A stretch of DNA of 64,000 nucleotides from Alkalihalobacillus pseudalcaliphilus (GTDB taxonomy: Bacteria; Bacillota; Bacilli; Bacillales; Bacillaceae_D): positions 1,023,207 through 1,087,206 of the forward strand of contig LFJO01000005.1 of the NCBI GenBank assembly GCA_001038565.1, in the 5' to 3' direction. Shown here one piece after another: positions 44,872-53,612 of the stretch. Positions within the stretch are counted from its first letter, which is position 1; the number at the start of each line of letters is the position of its first letter. A program made the translations under genes and the position numbers. Under the pieces are notes generated by a model. It was given only the letters and a program-made list of their open reading frames with translations. It searched no databases and had not been told where the DNA came from.

Positions 44872-45289
44872 TTTATGGACACACAAAATACTACCAAATA
44901 TTACAATAAATGTAATTATTTTTAATTGTGAATATTATTTAGGACGATACTTATTTTTCCTTAATTTTAGATCATAAATATCTGGTTTTATCAAACCGAA
45001 ATATCATCAAGATTAAACGGGATGGATCCCTAAAACTTTTATAGAGAAGCAGAAAACTAAAATCCATGTTTATAATTACAGTTAAACGGCCTGGTCAATA
45101 TTGGAGCAGTTTGAGTTGATGAAGTATCTTAATTTAGTTGCAATTCATCTCTCAAAGACAAGATGAAAAGCAACCAGCAACAGAACTTTTAAGTTAGAAG
45201 ATTCTTATATGAGGAGGTGAAAGTATTATTAAATGTAATGGAATATCTTTAAACGAAAAGAGACAAAAGAGAAGGGAGTACTTAGTAAA
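44872..45289. other. Gene-poor stretch before the GIY-YIG gene
   Basis: AT-rich. At 45212-45217 GGAGGTG is followed 6 nt later by ATT ATT AAA TGT, an open frame of about 24 codons that ends across the ATG at 45290. It would need the rare start ATT, so it is only a possible leader. Nothing else is supported. Confidence 0.35.
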
Positions 45290-45736
45290 ATGGGGATGAA
45301 AACAACGAGAAAAAATTTTACTGAATGGGAAATAAAGAATTTTAATCAATCATTTTCTTTTGATGATGTTTGGGAGTTAGGAAAAGAAAAATATAGAATT
45401 GATACACAAGATTTAATAGGCATATATGTGTTTCAAAACATTGAATCTAATCGTTGTTTTGTAGGTCGCTCTAGTCATATTTTTGGTAGGTTAAAAAACC
45501 ATGCTTTATCCATGAAATCTGGAAAACATAGTTACTCTGAAATAAACGAAGACTTTAAAAATTATGGAAAAAATAGTTTTGTATTAAAAATATTAACCTA
45601 TTGTAATAACTCACAATTAATAAGTTTTGAAAAGAGTTGGCTCAAAACTTATAGCGATAAAGAGAAATTGTATAATCAAGATAAGTTAGATAATTGGGAT
45701 ACTGCAAAAGGAAGATGGATCAGAAAAAGATGGTAA
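45290..45736 (+). CDS. GIY-YIG nuclease domain protein
   Basis: A 148-aa protein whose middle part has the GIY-YIG fold signature: GIY at 44-46, FVG (for YIG) at 57-59, catalytic Arg67 in FGRLKNH and Glu114 in SFEKSWLKTY. No DNA-binding tail such as NUMOD repeats is visible. It is probably a small homing-type or restriction-like nuclease. The N-terminal 40 residues are unassigned. The ribosome binding site GAAGGGAG is 12 nt off, so the start may also be ATG 45296. Confidence 0.72.
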   Translation: MGMKTTRKNFTEWEIKNFNQSFSFDDVWELGKEKYRIDTQDLIGIYVFQNIESNRCFVGRSSHIFGRLKNHALSMKSGKHSYSEINEDFKNYGKNSFVLKILTYCNNSQLISFEKSWLKTYSDKEKLYNQDKLDNWDTAKGRWIRKRW

Positions 45737-46491
45737 AATTCATTCTTTAATTACCATATGTTCTCGTCTCTATTCTAAATTTGTTTGTCTAACGTTAGAA
45801 AGGATAAATAGGCCTTGATTGATAATTCTAGACATTATTGGCAAAAAAGCTGAATGCTCATTCAGCAAAAGGAGAAGCAAAAGATTTATTTTAACAAAGA
45901 GTTTGAAGTAGAAAAAGGATTAAATTTTCTATCAATCTATATATAAGTTCTACTATTATAAAACATTCCATTCTTTTGAAGAGGGATGTCTAATTTGGTA
46001 TTTCAATTAATTGGAACTCTAAATATTCATTTTGCCTGTTGGAACAAATAATAATCTAGTGAGATATTTATTTAAGCTGCAATCTTGAATACTTTAACTT
46101 TAGTGAAAATGTTTATGGGGACCGTATTATATATTACATAAACAAATTTCTCTAATTGAGAAAAATCAAACGTTAGGTAGCAGCATGCTAAAGTGTTCCT
46201 TATTAGTGAACGCTTTTTTATAATTAATTAAGAAATCATTGATGTACATTTGGTTAATCGTATTATTTTTATTTTTTTCATATACAATAGGTTTTAGTTA
46301 AAAATTAAAGTAAGGTCTATCATAATGCATGTTTATATTAAAGAACAAGAATCATTGGCATTTTCAGACAAGATCTAAGTGTTTATTTTATAATAGTAAT
46401 GACACAATATTCCTTTTTAGAATGTTAATACTTATTTAAAAAATAGAGTGCTTTTAAAAAAATGAAGCAAAATAATCTTTCTTCAGTTTAA
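45737..46491. other. Gene-free debris region
   Basis: AT-rich with no supported gene. A hairpin AAAGTGTTC/GAACGCTTT with a T tail lies at 46189-46220 and looks like an orphan terminator. Confidence 0.45.
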
Positions 46492-46704
46492 GAAGATTTC
46501 TGGGAAAATGATGATGGAACCATACATAATAGATTTTTTTTTAAAATAAAAGTAACAGAAGATAAAGATGAGTGGGATTACAAACCAACTAGTGGAGGGG
46601 ATGAAGATGGTCTGATATTCCGTTTCTTTTGGATATCATTAAAATATGAAATTGAATTAATAAGAGGTCATGCAGATTACTTCGATTACTTATTTAATTT
46701 ATGA
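46492..46704 (+). pseudogene. Open fragment without a start, unidentified
   Basis: Seventy codons read EDFWENDDGTIHNRFFFKIK on to GHADYFDYLFNL and a stop. The composition is protein-like, but there is no in-frame start or ribosome binding site. It is likely the 3' end of a lost gene. Confidence 0.45.
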
Positions 46705-46773
46705 ATTCTATATAATGCTAACTGAAATCACTACTTAATTTATTCAATATAAGGGCGCTTTAATGGAGCAATG

Positions 46774-46817
46774 AAAGCCTAATTTCTTCACTTTAAATTG
46801 AGAAATTAGGCTTTTTA
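46774..46817 (+). terminator. Strong hairpin before the Tn3-type end
   Basis: AAAGCCTAATTTCT and AGAAATTAGGCTTT form a 14-bp stem, with T following. Confidence 0.85.
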
Positions 46818-46831
46818 ATATTGAAAATTTC

Positions 46832-46869
46832 CTTAACGTTGTAAATCCGCATTTTCCTGACGCTACCCC
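46832..46869 (+). repeat. Tn1546-like 38-bp terminal repeat
   Basis: CTTAACGTTGTAAATCCGCA followed by TTTTCCTGACGCTACCCC is, as far as I recall it, nearly identical to the reverse of the Tn1546 end. The outer side faces right, so the element lies on the left, over the copper side of the window. The partner end was not found intact. Confidence 0.85.
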
Positions 46870-46899
46870 TTTTTGTAGTTATCTAGAATTAGGTATGAT

Positions 46900-46933
46900 A
46901 TTATTACGTAAAATATGATTTTGACGTAATAAT
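46900..46933. promoter_or_regulatory. Inverted repeat before the XerS-like gene
   Basis: Perfect 10-bp arms ATTATTACGT and ACGTAATAAT flank a 14-nt spacer AAAATATGATTTTG that is itself nearly symmetrical. It could be a recombinase binding site or an operator for self-control. Confidence 0.6.
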
Positions 46934-46959
46934 CTTTATTTATTAGGGGGAGCTTTACA

Positions 46960-48033
46960 ATGAGTCAATCCAACAAGAATAACTTTATAAAAATGGATAA
47001 AATGTTAGCTGAATTACCTTGGTATGTTGAAGAATATATTGACCATAAGTCCAGGAGGCTTTCTTCAACATCATTATTAAACTACGTACATGACCTTAAA
47101 ATCTTCTTTACCTGGCTCAATGATGAGCTGCTTCAAGAGCATCCTAAAATAATTGCTTTAGAAAATCTAGAAAAGCTTACAATTAGGCAAGTTGAATCGT
47201 ATTTAAAATTCTTAGTTCATCAATTAGGTAACAAAGATGTAACTGTAAACCGAAAATTATCTTCCTTGAAATCTTTATTTAATTACCTTCAAAACACTGC
47301 TGAGACGGAAGATTTAAAGCCTTATATACAGCGTAATGTGATGGCTAAGATTGAGTTCAATGACTTAAAAAACGATCAAGAAACCATTGCAAACAAAATG
47401 GAAGGGAAAATTCTACAAGGGAAAGAATACAGTGAGTTCAGGTTGTTTATAGCACATGATTATGGTGAATTACACAAGGATAATAAGAAAAAATACAATT
47501 TCCATGTACAAAACCGGGAAAGAGATACTGCCATAATTTCATTAATTTTAGGGTCAGGTTTAAGGTTATCAGAAATAGCTAATCTGGATATTACTGATAT
47601 CGATTTTAATAAAAGTACCTTAAGAGTTATTAGAAAAGGAAATAAAGAGCAATACGTTTATTTTAGTACACAGGCGATGAGTGATTTGCAAGCTTATATG
47701 GCCTTACGCGAAACTAAATACCATGTAGATAAGAAGAATAAGGCACTCTTTATATCGGCTGCTATGGGGCCAAGAGGGACTAATAGGAGGCTTACGCCTA
47801 GGGCAATAGAGAAACTGGTAGAGAAATATGCTATGGGTTTTGGGAAGCCAGCATTATCGGTACACAAACTAAGGCATTCTTTTGCTACTAAGTATCATTT
47901 AGAAGTTAATGATGTACCCAAATTAAGAAAGCAATTAGGGCATTCATCCGTACAAACAACCATGATTTATACACATCTTAAAGATACAGACCTAAAAGAA
48001 GCTGTCGAAAAAATGGATATCCCAGAAGAATAG
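46960..48033 (+). CDS. XerS-like tyrosine recombinase
   Basis: A 357-aa integrase with all catalytic residues: Arg202 in GSGLRLSEI, His302 and Arg305 in HKLRHSFAT, His328 in LGHSSVQTT and nucleophile Tyr337 in MIYTHL. Its length and the PWYVEEYIDHK opening with a long linker before the catalytic domain resemble XerS of streptococci. GGGGGAGC precedes the ATG. A symmetric site lies just upstream and a six-copy repeat array just downstream, which suggests a self-contained recombination module at the edge of the island. Confidence 0.88.
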   Translation: MSQSNKNNFIKMDKMLAELPWYVEEYIDHKSRRLSSTSLLNYVHDLKIFFTWLNDELLQEHPKIIALENLEKLTIRQVESYLKFLVHQLGNKDVTVNRKLSSLKSLFNYLQNTAETEDLKPYIQRNVMAKIEFNDLKNDQETIANKMEGKILQGKEYSEFRLFIAHDYGELHKDNKKKYNFHVQNRERDTAIISLILGSGLRLSEIANLDITDIDFNKSTLRVIRKGNKEQYVYFSTQAMSDLQAYMALRETKYHVDKKNKALFISAAMGPRGTNRRLTPRAIEKLVEKYAMGFGKPALSVHKLRHSFATKYHLEVNDVPKLRKQLGHSSVQTTMIYTHLKDTDLKEAVEKMDIPEE

Positions 48034-48078
48034 CAACAAAAAAGTCACTTTCTTCATATAAAAGTGACTTTTTTGTTG
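48034..48078 (+). terminator. Bidirectional terminator after the XerS-like gene
   Basis: CAACAAAAAAGTCACTTT and AAAGTGACTTTTTTGTTG are perfectly complementary over 18 bp. Confidence 0.9.
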
Positions 48079-48120
48079 TAAAATAACTCTTTTAAAGCTA
48101 ATTTATCGAAATTGTTCAAA

Positions 48121-48374
48121 CGGAAAAACGTCATAAGAATGACTTCAATTTGACGTTTTACTCGGAAAAGTGTCATAAGATTGTCTTCAATTTAGCGTTT
48201 TGCTCGGAATAACGTCTTAAGAATGTCTTCAATAAGGAATTCTTTAAAAAAATCATAATTTTTATCCTAATTTCCGAGATGTCATAAGATTGTCTTCAAA
48301 AAACACTGTATAAATATACAGAATTAGGGGATGTCATAACAATGTCTTCATTTTTGTCATAAGAATGTCTTCAA
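48121..48374 (+). repeat. Six-copy GTCATAAGA(A/T)TGTCTTCAA array
   Basis: A 19-bp motif GTCATAAGAATGTCTTCAA, with up to two changes, occurs at 48130, 48172, 48214, 48281, 48333 and 48356, always in one direction. The first three sit in a 42-bp tandem unit that also carries a CGGAAAA prefix and an ACGTTTT-like tail. No frame is open across it. Confidence 0.85.
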
Positions 48375-48542
48375 CGGACACAAGTAGGGTATAGGAACTT
48401 ATTAACGATTTAATTCTGAATTTAAAGTTTACATAATATATATTATCGGAAGTAATTAAAAATAATCTATTTCAGTCTCATTTGATAAGTATACTTAAAG
48501 TTTTGAGACGAAATAGATCAAATGTATGAAATAGTGATAATT
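48375..48542. other. Gene-free boundary stretch
   Basis: AT-rich; two copies of GTTTTGAGACGAAATAGATC-like and TATTTCAGTCTCA-like sequence face each other (48468-48520) as an imperfect inverted repeat. No gene is seen. Confidence 0.4.
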
Positions 48543-48893
48543 TCACGCTAAAGCTTGTTTTAGTTTATTTTGAGTTGTTTTGATTTTAAATACGTGTTCT
48601 TTTTCAATTTCACCGGTTGATATTTGAATCTCTAGTTCGTTAATTTTATGATCGATTTGCCCGCGGAAATTTTTCACTTCTTTATATAGATCTTGTTGAA
48701 ATTTCACTGTTTGTACGCCAAATCTTTCTGCTTCTGTATATAATTCTTCTACCATTTCCAAATCATTGGTAACTTGCTGGAAATATTGATCGAAGGTTTC
48801 TACAGATTGTTCATGTATGAGTTGTTCCCAAAAATCATCAAATAACGAATTAAAATCAATCACAACTTCCTTTAAAAATTGTTCGTATATCAT
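48543..48893 (-). CDS. Uncharacterised 116-aa coiled-coil-prone protein
   Basis: Not recognised. The product is acidic and almost wholly helical, with heptad-like runs such as YKEVKNFRGQIDHKINELEI and no membrane segment or signal peptide. GGAGG lies 10 nt before the ATG. It stands alone at the start of the apparently native chromosome. Confidence 0.65.
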   Translation of the reverse strand: MIYEQFLKEVVIDFNSLFDDFWEQLIHEQSVETFDQYFQQVTNDLEMVEELYTEAERFGVQTVKFQQDLYKEVKNFRGQIDHKINELEIQISTGEIEKEHVFKIKTTQNKLKQALA

Positions 48894-49121
48894 ATAAGTT
48901 GAACCTCCATTTTTATGGCTATTATTTTCATATAATGATACATCTATGTATCGGGAATGTCTTTTTTTGAGATTTGTTCATCTCAGTTTGACAATTTTTA
49001 GTTGTCTCTCTGTCTGATTAAAAGTGCTTTTCTCCTACGAATCGAATATAATAGATATACATAGTTATATTTAACCATATATTCAAACATACGTAACCGT
49101 ATTGAAAGAAAGGAGTATTTT

Positions 49122-50240
49122 ATGACACGTAATCATGCATGGATGGCATTACGTGCAGTTCTTTTCATTATTGCTGTAATTGTTATTGCTTGGTTAGTTT
49201 TAAAAACATTCTCGATCACCTATCCATTCTGGTTTGCTGCGTTATTTGCTTGGTTTTTACAACCATTTGTTCGTTTTTTGCAAGAGAAGCTTCGTTTTTC
49301 TTCAGGTTTTGCTAGTTTATTTGGATTATTAGGTGGCGTCCTTATTATAAGTAGTATTATAACAGGTATTGTATTTCTACTTATTTATAGCTTCAGGAAC
49401 TTCTTTATGCAATTTCCAGAATGGATTGAAATGGCGGCCGTTAGCTTCCAAAATTTCTTTAACACGGTTATTTTCCCTTTTTGGCAAGAAGCACTTGGTA
49501 TATTTAACAGCTTCAGCATGGAGGAACAAGAGGCTCTAAAACAGAGTATTTTACAGATGGGTGCACAACTTGGAACAGCATTAGGTCAATTAGGACAAGG
49601 TATTGTTGATCGCTTTACACACCTGTTACTCGGCCTACCTACCTTCTTTGTTGCATTCTTATTCTTTCTTTTAAGTATTTATTTTATGGGTAAAAGCTGG
49701 AGTCAATATCAACGTTTCTTTAAGAAAACGATTCCTTATAAGATTCGCTTACGAGCAAAGGATTTTAATGCAGCCATTAAAAATCGATTATTTGGCTTCA
49801 TCCGTGCACAAGTTATTATTATGGCTGTGACTACTGTTATTGTTATGATTGGATTAACGATATTAGGTGTTGATTATGTACTTACATTATCGATCGTTAT
49901 AGGTATAGCCGAACTCCTCCCTTATTTAGGTACAGGAACCATTTTAATTCCATGGTTTATCTACTTATTTATTGCAGGAGATGTCAGCTTAGGGATTGGT
50001 CTCGCCGTTTTATATGCGATTATTGTAATTGTGAGACAGCTACTCGAGCCTAAAGTCTTATCAAGCTCTTTAGATTTAAATCCTGTTGCCGTCTTAATTT
50101 CTTTCTTTGCAGGATTACAATTATTTGGTGCGATTGGTTTATTTATCGGACCCGTTATCTTAGTATTAATCATAATTTTGCATGATATTAAGGTTACACA
50201 TGATATTGGAAGATTTATTAGAGATGGATTTTCAAGTTAA
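49122..50240 (+). CDS. ytvI: YtvI-like AI-2E family membrane protein
   Basis: A 372-aa protein with seven or eight hydrophobic segments and the conserved block ELLPYLGTGTILIPWFIY and QLLEPKVLSSSLDLNPVAVL of the AI-2E/PerM exporter family. Within Bacilli the closest pattern is YtvI, made during sporulation. Exact substrate unknown. AAAGGAG lies before the ATG. It is monocistronic with its own terminator. Confidence 0.82.
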   Translation: MTRNHAWMALRAVLFIIAVIVIAWLVLKTFSITYPFWFAALFAWFLQPFVRFLQEKLRFSSGFASLFGLLGGVLIISSIITGIVFLLIYSFRNFFMQFPEWIEMAAVSFQNFFNTVIFPFWQEALGIFNSFSMEEQEALKQSILQMGAQLGTALGQLGQGIVDRFTHLLLGLPTFFVAFLFFLLSIYFMGKSWSQYQRFFKKTIPYKIRLRAKDFNAAIKNRLFGFIRAQVIIMAVTTVIVMIGLTILGVDYVLTLSIVIGIAELLPYLGTGTILIPWFIYLFIAGDVSLGIGLAVLYAIIVIVRQLLEPKVLSSSLDLNPVAVLISFFAGLQLFGAIGLFIGPVILVLIIILHDIKVTHDIGRFIRDGFSS

Positions 50241-50243
50241 AAT

Positions 50244-50283
50244 AAAAAACGTAGCATGAGAAAAACTCATTGCTACGTTTTTT
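50244..50283 (+). terminator. ytvI terminator
   Basis: AAAAAACGTAGCA and TGCTACGTTTTTT form a 13-bp stem with an inner ATGAG/CTCAT extension. Confidence 0.92.
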
Positions 50284-50342
50284 CAGATACAATCACACCT
50301 TTTCAACAATGAATCATTTTCGCTAATTGTAACAGCTCTTTT

Positions 50343-50559
50343 TTAGAGCGACAATACAATCCATGCTATTGCCCATGATGTAATCGGAAAAATAATATTC
50401 CAGGATGATATCGATGAAATAGAAAAAGCTCCATAGTAGATGAAACCCGTCGTTAACTCAATGAAAATATTAACTAATAGGGTTACTATCGGTGCTCAAA
50501 TGACCTTTTTAACGAGAAGTGATAGTAAAACACCAAATTCAAATACTAACAAATAATTA
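50343..50559 (-). pseudogene. Small membrane protein gene with in-frame stop
   Basis: On the minus strand one frame reads LVFEFGVLLSLLVKKVI, stops at a TGA, and continues APIVTLLVNIFIELTTGFIY to SWAIAWIVLSL. TGG in place of TGA would join them into a two-helix membrane protein of about 70 residues. No ribosome binding site is clear. Confidence 0.45.
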
Positions 50560-50586
50560 AGTTTACATAATATAATTATAGGATAC

Positions 50587-51075
50587 CTATTCTCTATCCA
50601 TTCTTTCATAAGGAAATTCTACATTTGTACCATCCTTTAGAACAACGGTCGGGTGTTTGGCGTTGAATTCTTCAGATATGATGTTGGTTATAATCCTTTC
50701 ATCTAACACTTCTAGCTCAATTGTTTTATTTGAATCTTTACTTGAGTAGAAAATAATTTTCTCTACCGTTGAGCCATCTACTATCGCAATGATGGCAAGT
50801 TCGTCATTTTCTATAGGAACCGCTGACCAATCCATATAAAATTCTTCCGTGTAATTCCTAACCCCACTAACTTGTGTTCTTTTATCCCACAAGAAGCGTT
50901 CCTTTACTAAGTGAGGAAATAAATAGTCATCTCCTGGTTCGGAGGCGAACAACTCCCAATTATAGCCTGGTGTTACTTCCTTTGCGTAAACAGGTCCATC
51001 TTTTAATGAGTCAATAACGATGATGGCCGATAAAATAAAGCAAAAGGCAATAGTACTATAGACGACTTTTTTCAA
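50587..51075 (-). CDS. Putative membrane-anchored or secreted protein
   Basis: A 162-aa product with an N-terminal hydrophobic stretch (VYSTIAFCFILSAIIVI) that could be an anchor or an uncleaved signal, then a soluble domain with no recognised motif. The start is TTG 51075, 7 nt after a G-rich GAGGGGGG site; the longer frame to 51132 would begin before it. Function unknown. Confidence 0.65.
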   Translation of the reverse strand: MKKVVYSTIAFCFILSAIIVIDSLKDGPVYAKEVTPGYNWELFASEPGDDYLFPHLVKERFLWDKRTQVSGVRNYTEEFYMDWSAVPIENDELAIIAIVDGSTVEKIIFYSSKDSNKTIELEVLDERIITNIISEEFNAKHPTVVLKDGTNVEFPYERMDRE

Positions 51076-51138
51076 CTTTATCCCCCCCTCTTTCTTATAT
51101 ATTCTATGATAGGCGATTAATCCCTTCATCAATTATAA

Positions 51139-51168
51139 AAACCAGTGAGCACCTATACTCACTGGCTT
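51139..51168 (-). terminator. parC terminator
   Basis: On the minus strand AAGCCAGTGAG pairs with CTCACTGGTTTT around TATAGGTG, with T following. Confidence 0.88.
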
Positions 51169-51179
51169 TCATCTGTTAT

Positions 51180-53609
51180 TTATTCTTTTTCCTCTTCATA
51201 TACCGTTTTAACGGCTCCGTCCTTTGCTATATCTAAAATAAAGGAACCATTACTATAACGATCACTGTTACGGTATGAAGATGCTATGACCTCTTCTGTA
51301 ATCCCTTTTTCTGTAACAACGGTGAATGGATCCGTAGCATTCATAACACGTTTGCAGCCGATTAAGCGGTGTGGATTTGATTTCAGTTCTCTCAGCATGA
51401 CTAAGCCACGTTTAGCACGAGAGGATTTATCAAATTCCGAAATTGACATACGTTTTACCGCCCCACGATGCGTAAAGACAATAAATTCAACCTTTTCATC
51501 AAGGGTAAATATGGATGCATCGACAACATAATCATCTGCTTTTAAGTTAATTCCTTTTACACCTGATGCTCTTTGTCCTACAAGAGTCACTTCTTCTTCA
51601 CTGAACCAAAGCCCGTAGCCTTGATGTGTAGCTAGGAATAATTCTCCTGTTCCTTTTGTTCTCATCACCGTTATTAATTCATCATCAGCTTTAAGTTTGA
51701 GTGCCATAAGAGGTTTTGAATAACGTTGAGCCTGATAGAGAGCTAGCTGTGTCCGTTTGACCATTCCGTGCTTTGTCACAAATAGTAACGACTCTTCTTC
51801 TTGATCAAATGAACGTACACACATCGCTTCAATCACTTCATCATCCCGGTCAATGCTGACGATATTGGCAATATGTTGGCCATTATCCTTCCAGCGTATA
51901 TCTGGAAGCTGATGAACAGGAATATACAAATAATTCCCTTGTTTTGTGAAAAGTAATAACGTGTCAGTCGTATTCATCTCAAGCTTTGAGAGTAAACGAT
52001 CGCCCTCTTTCATTCCAGGATTTTCACCATTTGAGGCGGTATATGAACGAATACTCGTACGTTTGACATAGCCTTCTTCTGTTACAGAAACCATCACGTC
52101 TTCAGAGGCAATTAATACTTCCATATTAATTTTAAGGTCCTCAATTTTATGCTCAATAACAGTACGACGTGCATCTGAGAACTGCTTTTTGACAGCTAAT
52201 AACTCTTTTTTAATGACATTTATTAACTTCTTTTCACTTGCTAATATCGCTTCTAACTCATGAATACGACGTTCTAGCTCCGCGGCTTCTTCTTCAAGTG
52301 TCGTGATGTCTGTATTTGTTAAACGATAAAGCTGTAAGGTTACGATCGCTTCAGCCTGTGCATCTGTGAATTGGTATTTCTCAATTAGATTCGTTTTGGC
52401 ATCTTTTTTATCTTTAGAAGCACGGATTGTGGCAATGACATCATCTAAAATAGAGATGGCCCGGATTAAGCCTTGGACAATATGATGTCGTTCTTTTGCT
52501 TTAACTAAATCATAAGTAACTCGTTTTGTTAATACGGACTTCTGGTGGTCAATATAAGCTTGAATAAGTGGTTGTAAACCCATTAATTTAGGTGTTTTGT
52601 TATGGATGGCCACCATATTAAAGTTATAGGTCACTTGGAGGTCCGTATTTTTTAATAAGAAATGTAAAATCGCGTTCGCATCTGCCTCTTTTTTTAACTC
52701 AACAACGATACGAAGACCAGTTCGATCGGTATCATCACGAACTTCTGCGATTCCATCGACTTTTTTATCGAAACGAAGTTCATCCATCTTTTTGACGAGG
52801 TTAGCTTTGACGACTTCGTAAGGGATTTCTGTGATAACAATTTGTTGTCGTCCGCCACGAACTTCCTCAACCTCTGATTTAGCACGAACAACGATTTTTC
52901 CTTTACCTGTTTGATAAGCTTGTTTAATACCTTCAATGCCTTGTACAGTACCGCCTGTAGGGAAATCAGGTCCTTGTATAACTGTCATTAAGTCCTCTAA
53001 CGTCGTTTGAGGTTTCTCCATTTGCATAATGACGCCATCAATAATTTCGCCTAGATGATGAGGTGGGATATCTGTTGCGTAACCAGCTGAAATACCGGTA
53101 GAACCATTAACTAACAGGTTTGGGAACATGGCCGGTAAAACAACAGGCTCCATTTCCGAATCATCAAAGTTAGGAATATATTCGACGGTCTCTTTATCGA
53201 TATCCTTTAAGAGCATCGATGCAATTTTAGATAAGCGTGCCTCTGTATATCTCATCGCCGCAGGTGGATCACCGTCAATTGAACCGTTATTACCATGCAT
53301 ATCAACTAATAACTGTCTAACCTTCCAATCCTGACTCATTCGAATCATCGCATCATAGACGGATGAATCTCCATGGGGATGGTAGTTACCGATAACATTA
53401 CCAACAGTTTTAGCGGATTTACGGAAAGGCTTATCAGCCGTGTTACCATCCTTAAACATCGCGTACAAAATTCTACGTTGTACCGGCTTCAATCCATCTC
53501 GTGCATCTGGTAAGGCACGTTCTTGAATAATATATTTACTATAACGACCAAAGCGATCACCAATTACTTCTTCTAAGGGTAGATCTAAGTAACGTTCTGT
53601 TTGTGACAT
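51180..53609 (-). CDS. parC: DNA topoisomerase IV subunit A
   Basis: An 809-aa type IIA topoisomerase A subunit that decatenates sister chromosomes with ParE. The winged-helix core has catalytic Tyr121 in AAMRYTEARL. The quinolone-determining region HPHGDSSVYDAM keeps both Ser82 and Ser83, so no classic resistance change is seen; Asp86 stands where many species have Glu. The C-terminal part carries beta-pinwheel repeats. It is 3 nt after parE and follows B. subtilis order. Confidence 0.97.
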   Translation of the reverse strand: MSQTERYLDLPLEEVIGDRFGRYSKYIIQERALPDARDGLKPVQRRILYAMFKDGNTADKPFRKSAKTVGNVIGNYHPHGDSSVYDAMIRMSQDWKVRQLLVDMHGNNGSIDGDPPAAMRYTEARLSKIASMLLKDIDKETVEYIPNFDDSEMEPVVLPAMFPNLLVNGSTGISAGYATDIPPHHLGEIIDGVIMQMEKPQTTLEDLMTVIQGPDFPTGGTVQGIEGIKQAYQTGKGKIVVRAKSEVEEVRGGRQQIVITEIPYEVVKANLVKKMDELRFDKKVDGIAEVRDDTDRTGLRIVVELKKEADANAILHFLLKNTDLQVTYNFNMVAIHNKTPKLMGLQPLIQAYIDHQKSVLTKRVTYDLVKAKERHHIVQGLIRAISILDDVIATIRASKDKKDAKTNLIEKYQFTDAQAEAIVTLQLYRLTNTDITTLEEEAAELERRIHELEAILASEKKLINVIKKELLAVKKQFSDARRTVIEHKIEDLKINMEVLIASEDVMVSVTEEGYVKRTSIRSYTASNGENPGMKEGDRLLSKLEMNTTDTLLLFTKQGNYLYIPVHQLPDIRWKDNGQHIANIVSIDRDDEVIEAMCVRSFDQEEESLLFVTKHGMVKRTQLALYQAQRYSKPLMALKLKADDELITVMRTKGTGELFLATHQGYGLWFSEEEVTLVGQRASGVKGINLKADDYVVDASIFTLDEKVEFIVFTHRGAVKRMSISEFDKSSRAKRGLVMLRELKSNPHRLIGCKRVMNATDPFTVVTEKGITEEVIASSYRNSDRYSNGSFILDIAKDGAVKTVYEEEKE

Positions 53610-53612
53610 CGC

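Noticed and set aside
44610-44897. 95-codon minus-strand frame
   Set aside because: The plus strand here has a small gene with a good ribosome binding site; the minus frame has none and its product looks random.
48121-48374. Repeat array read as a CRISPR
   Set aside because: Gaps between copies vary from 4 to 48 nt, repeats are only 19 bp and degenerate, and no cas gene is present.
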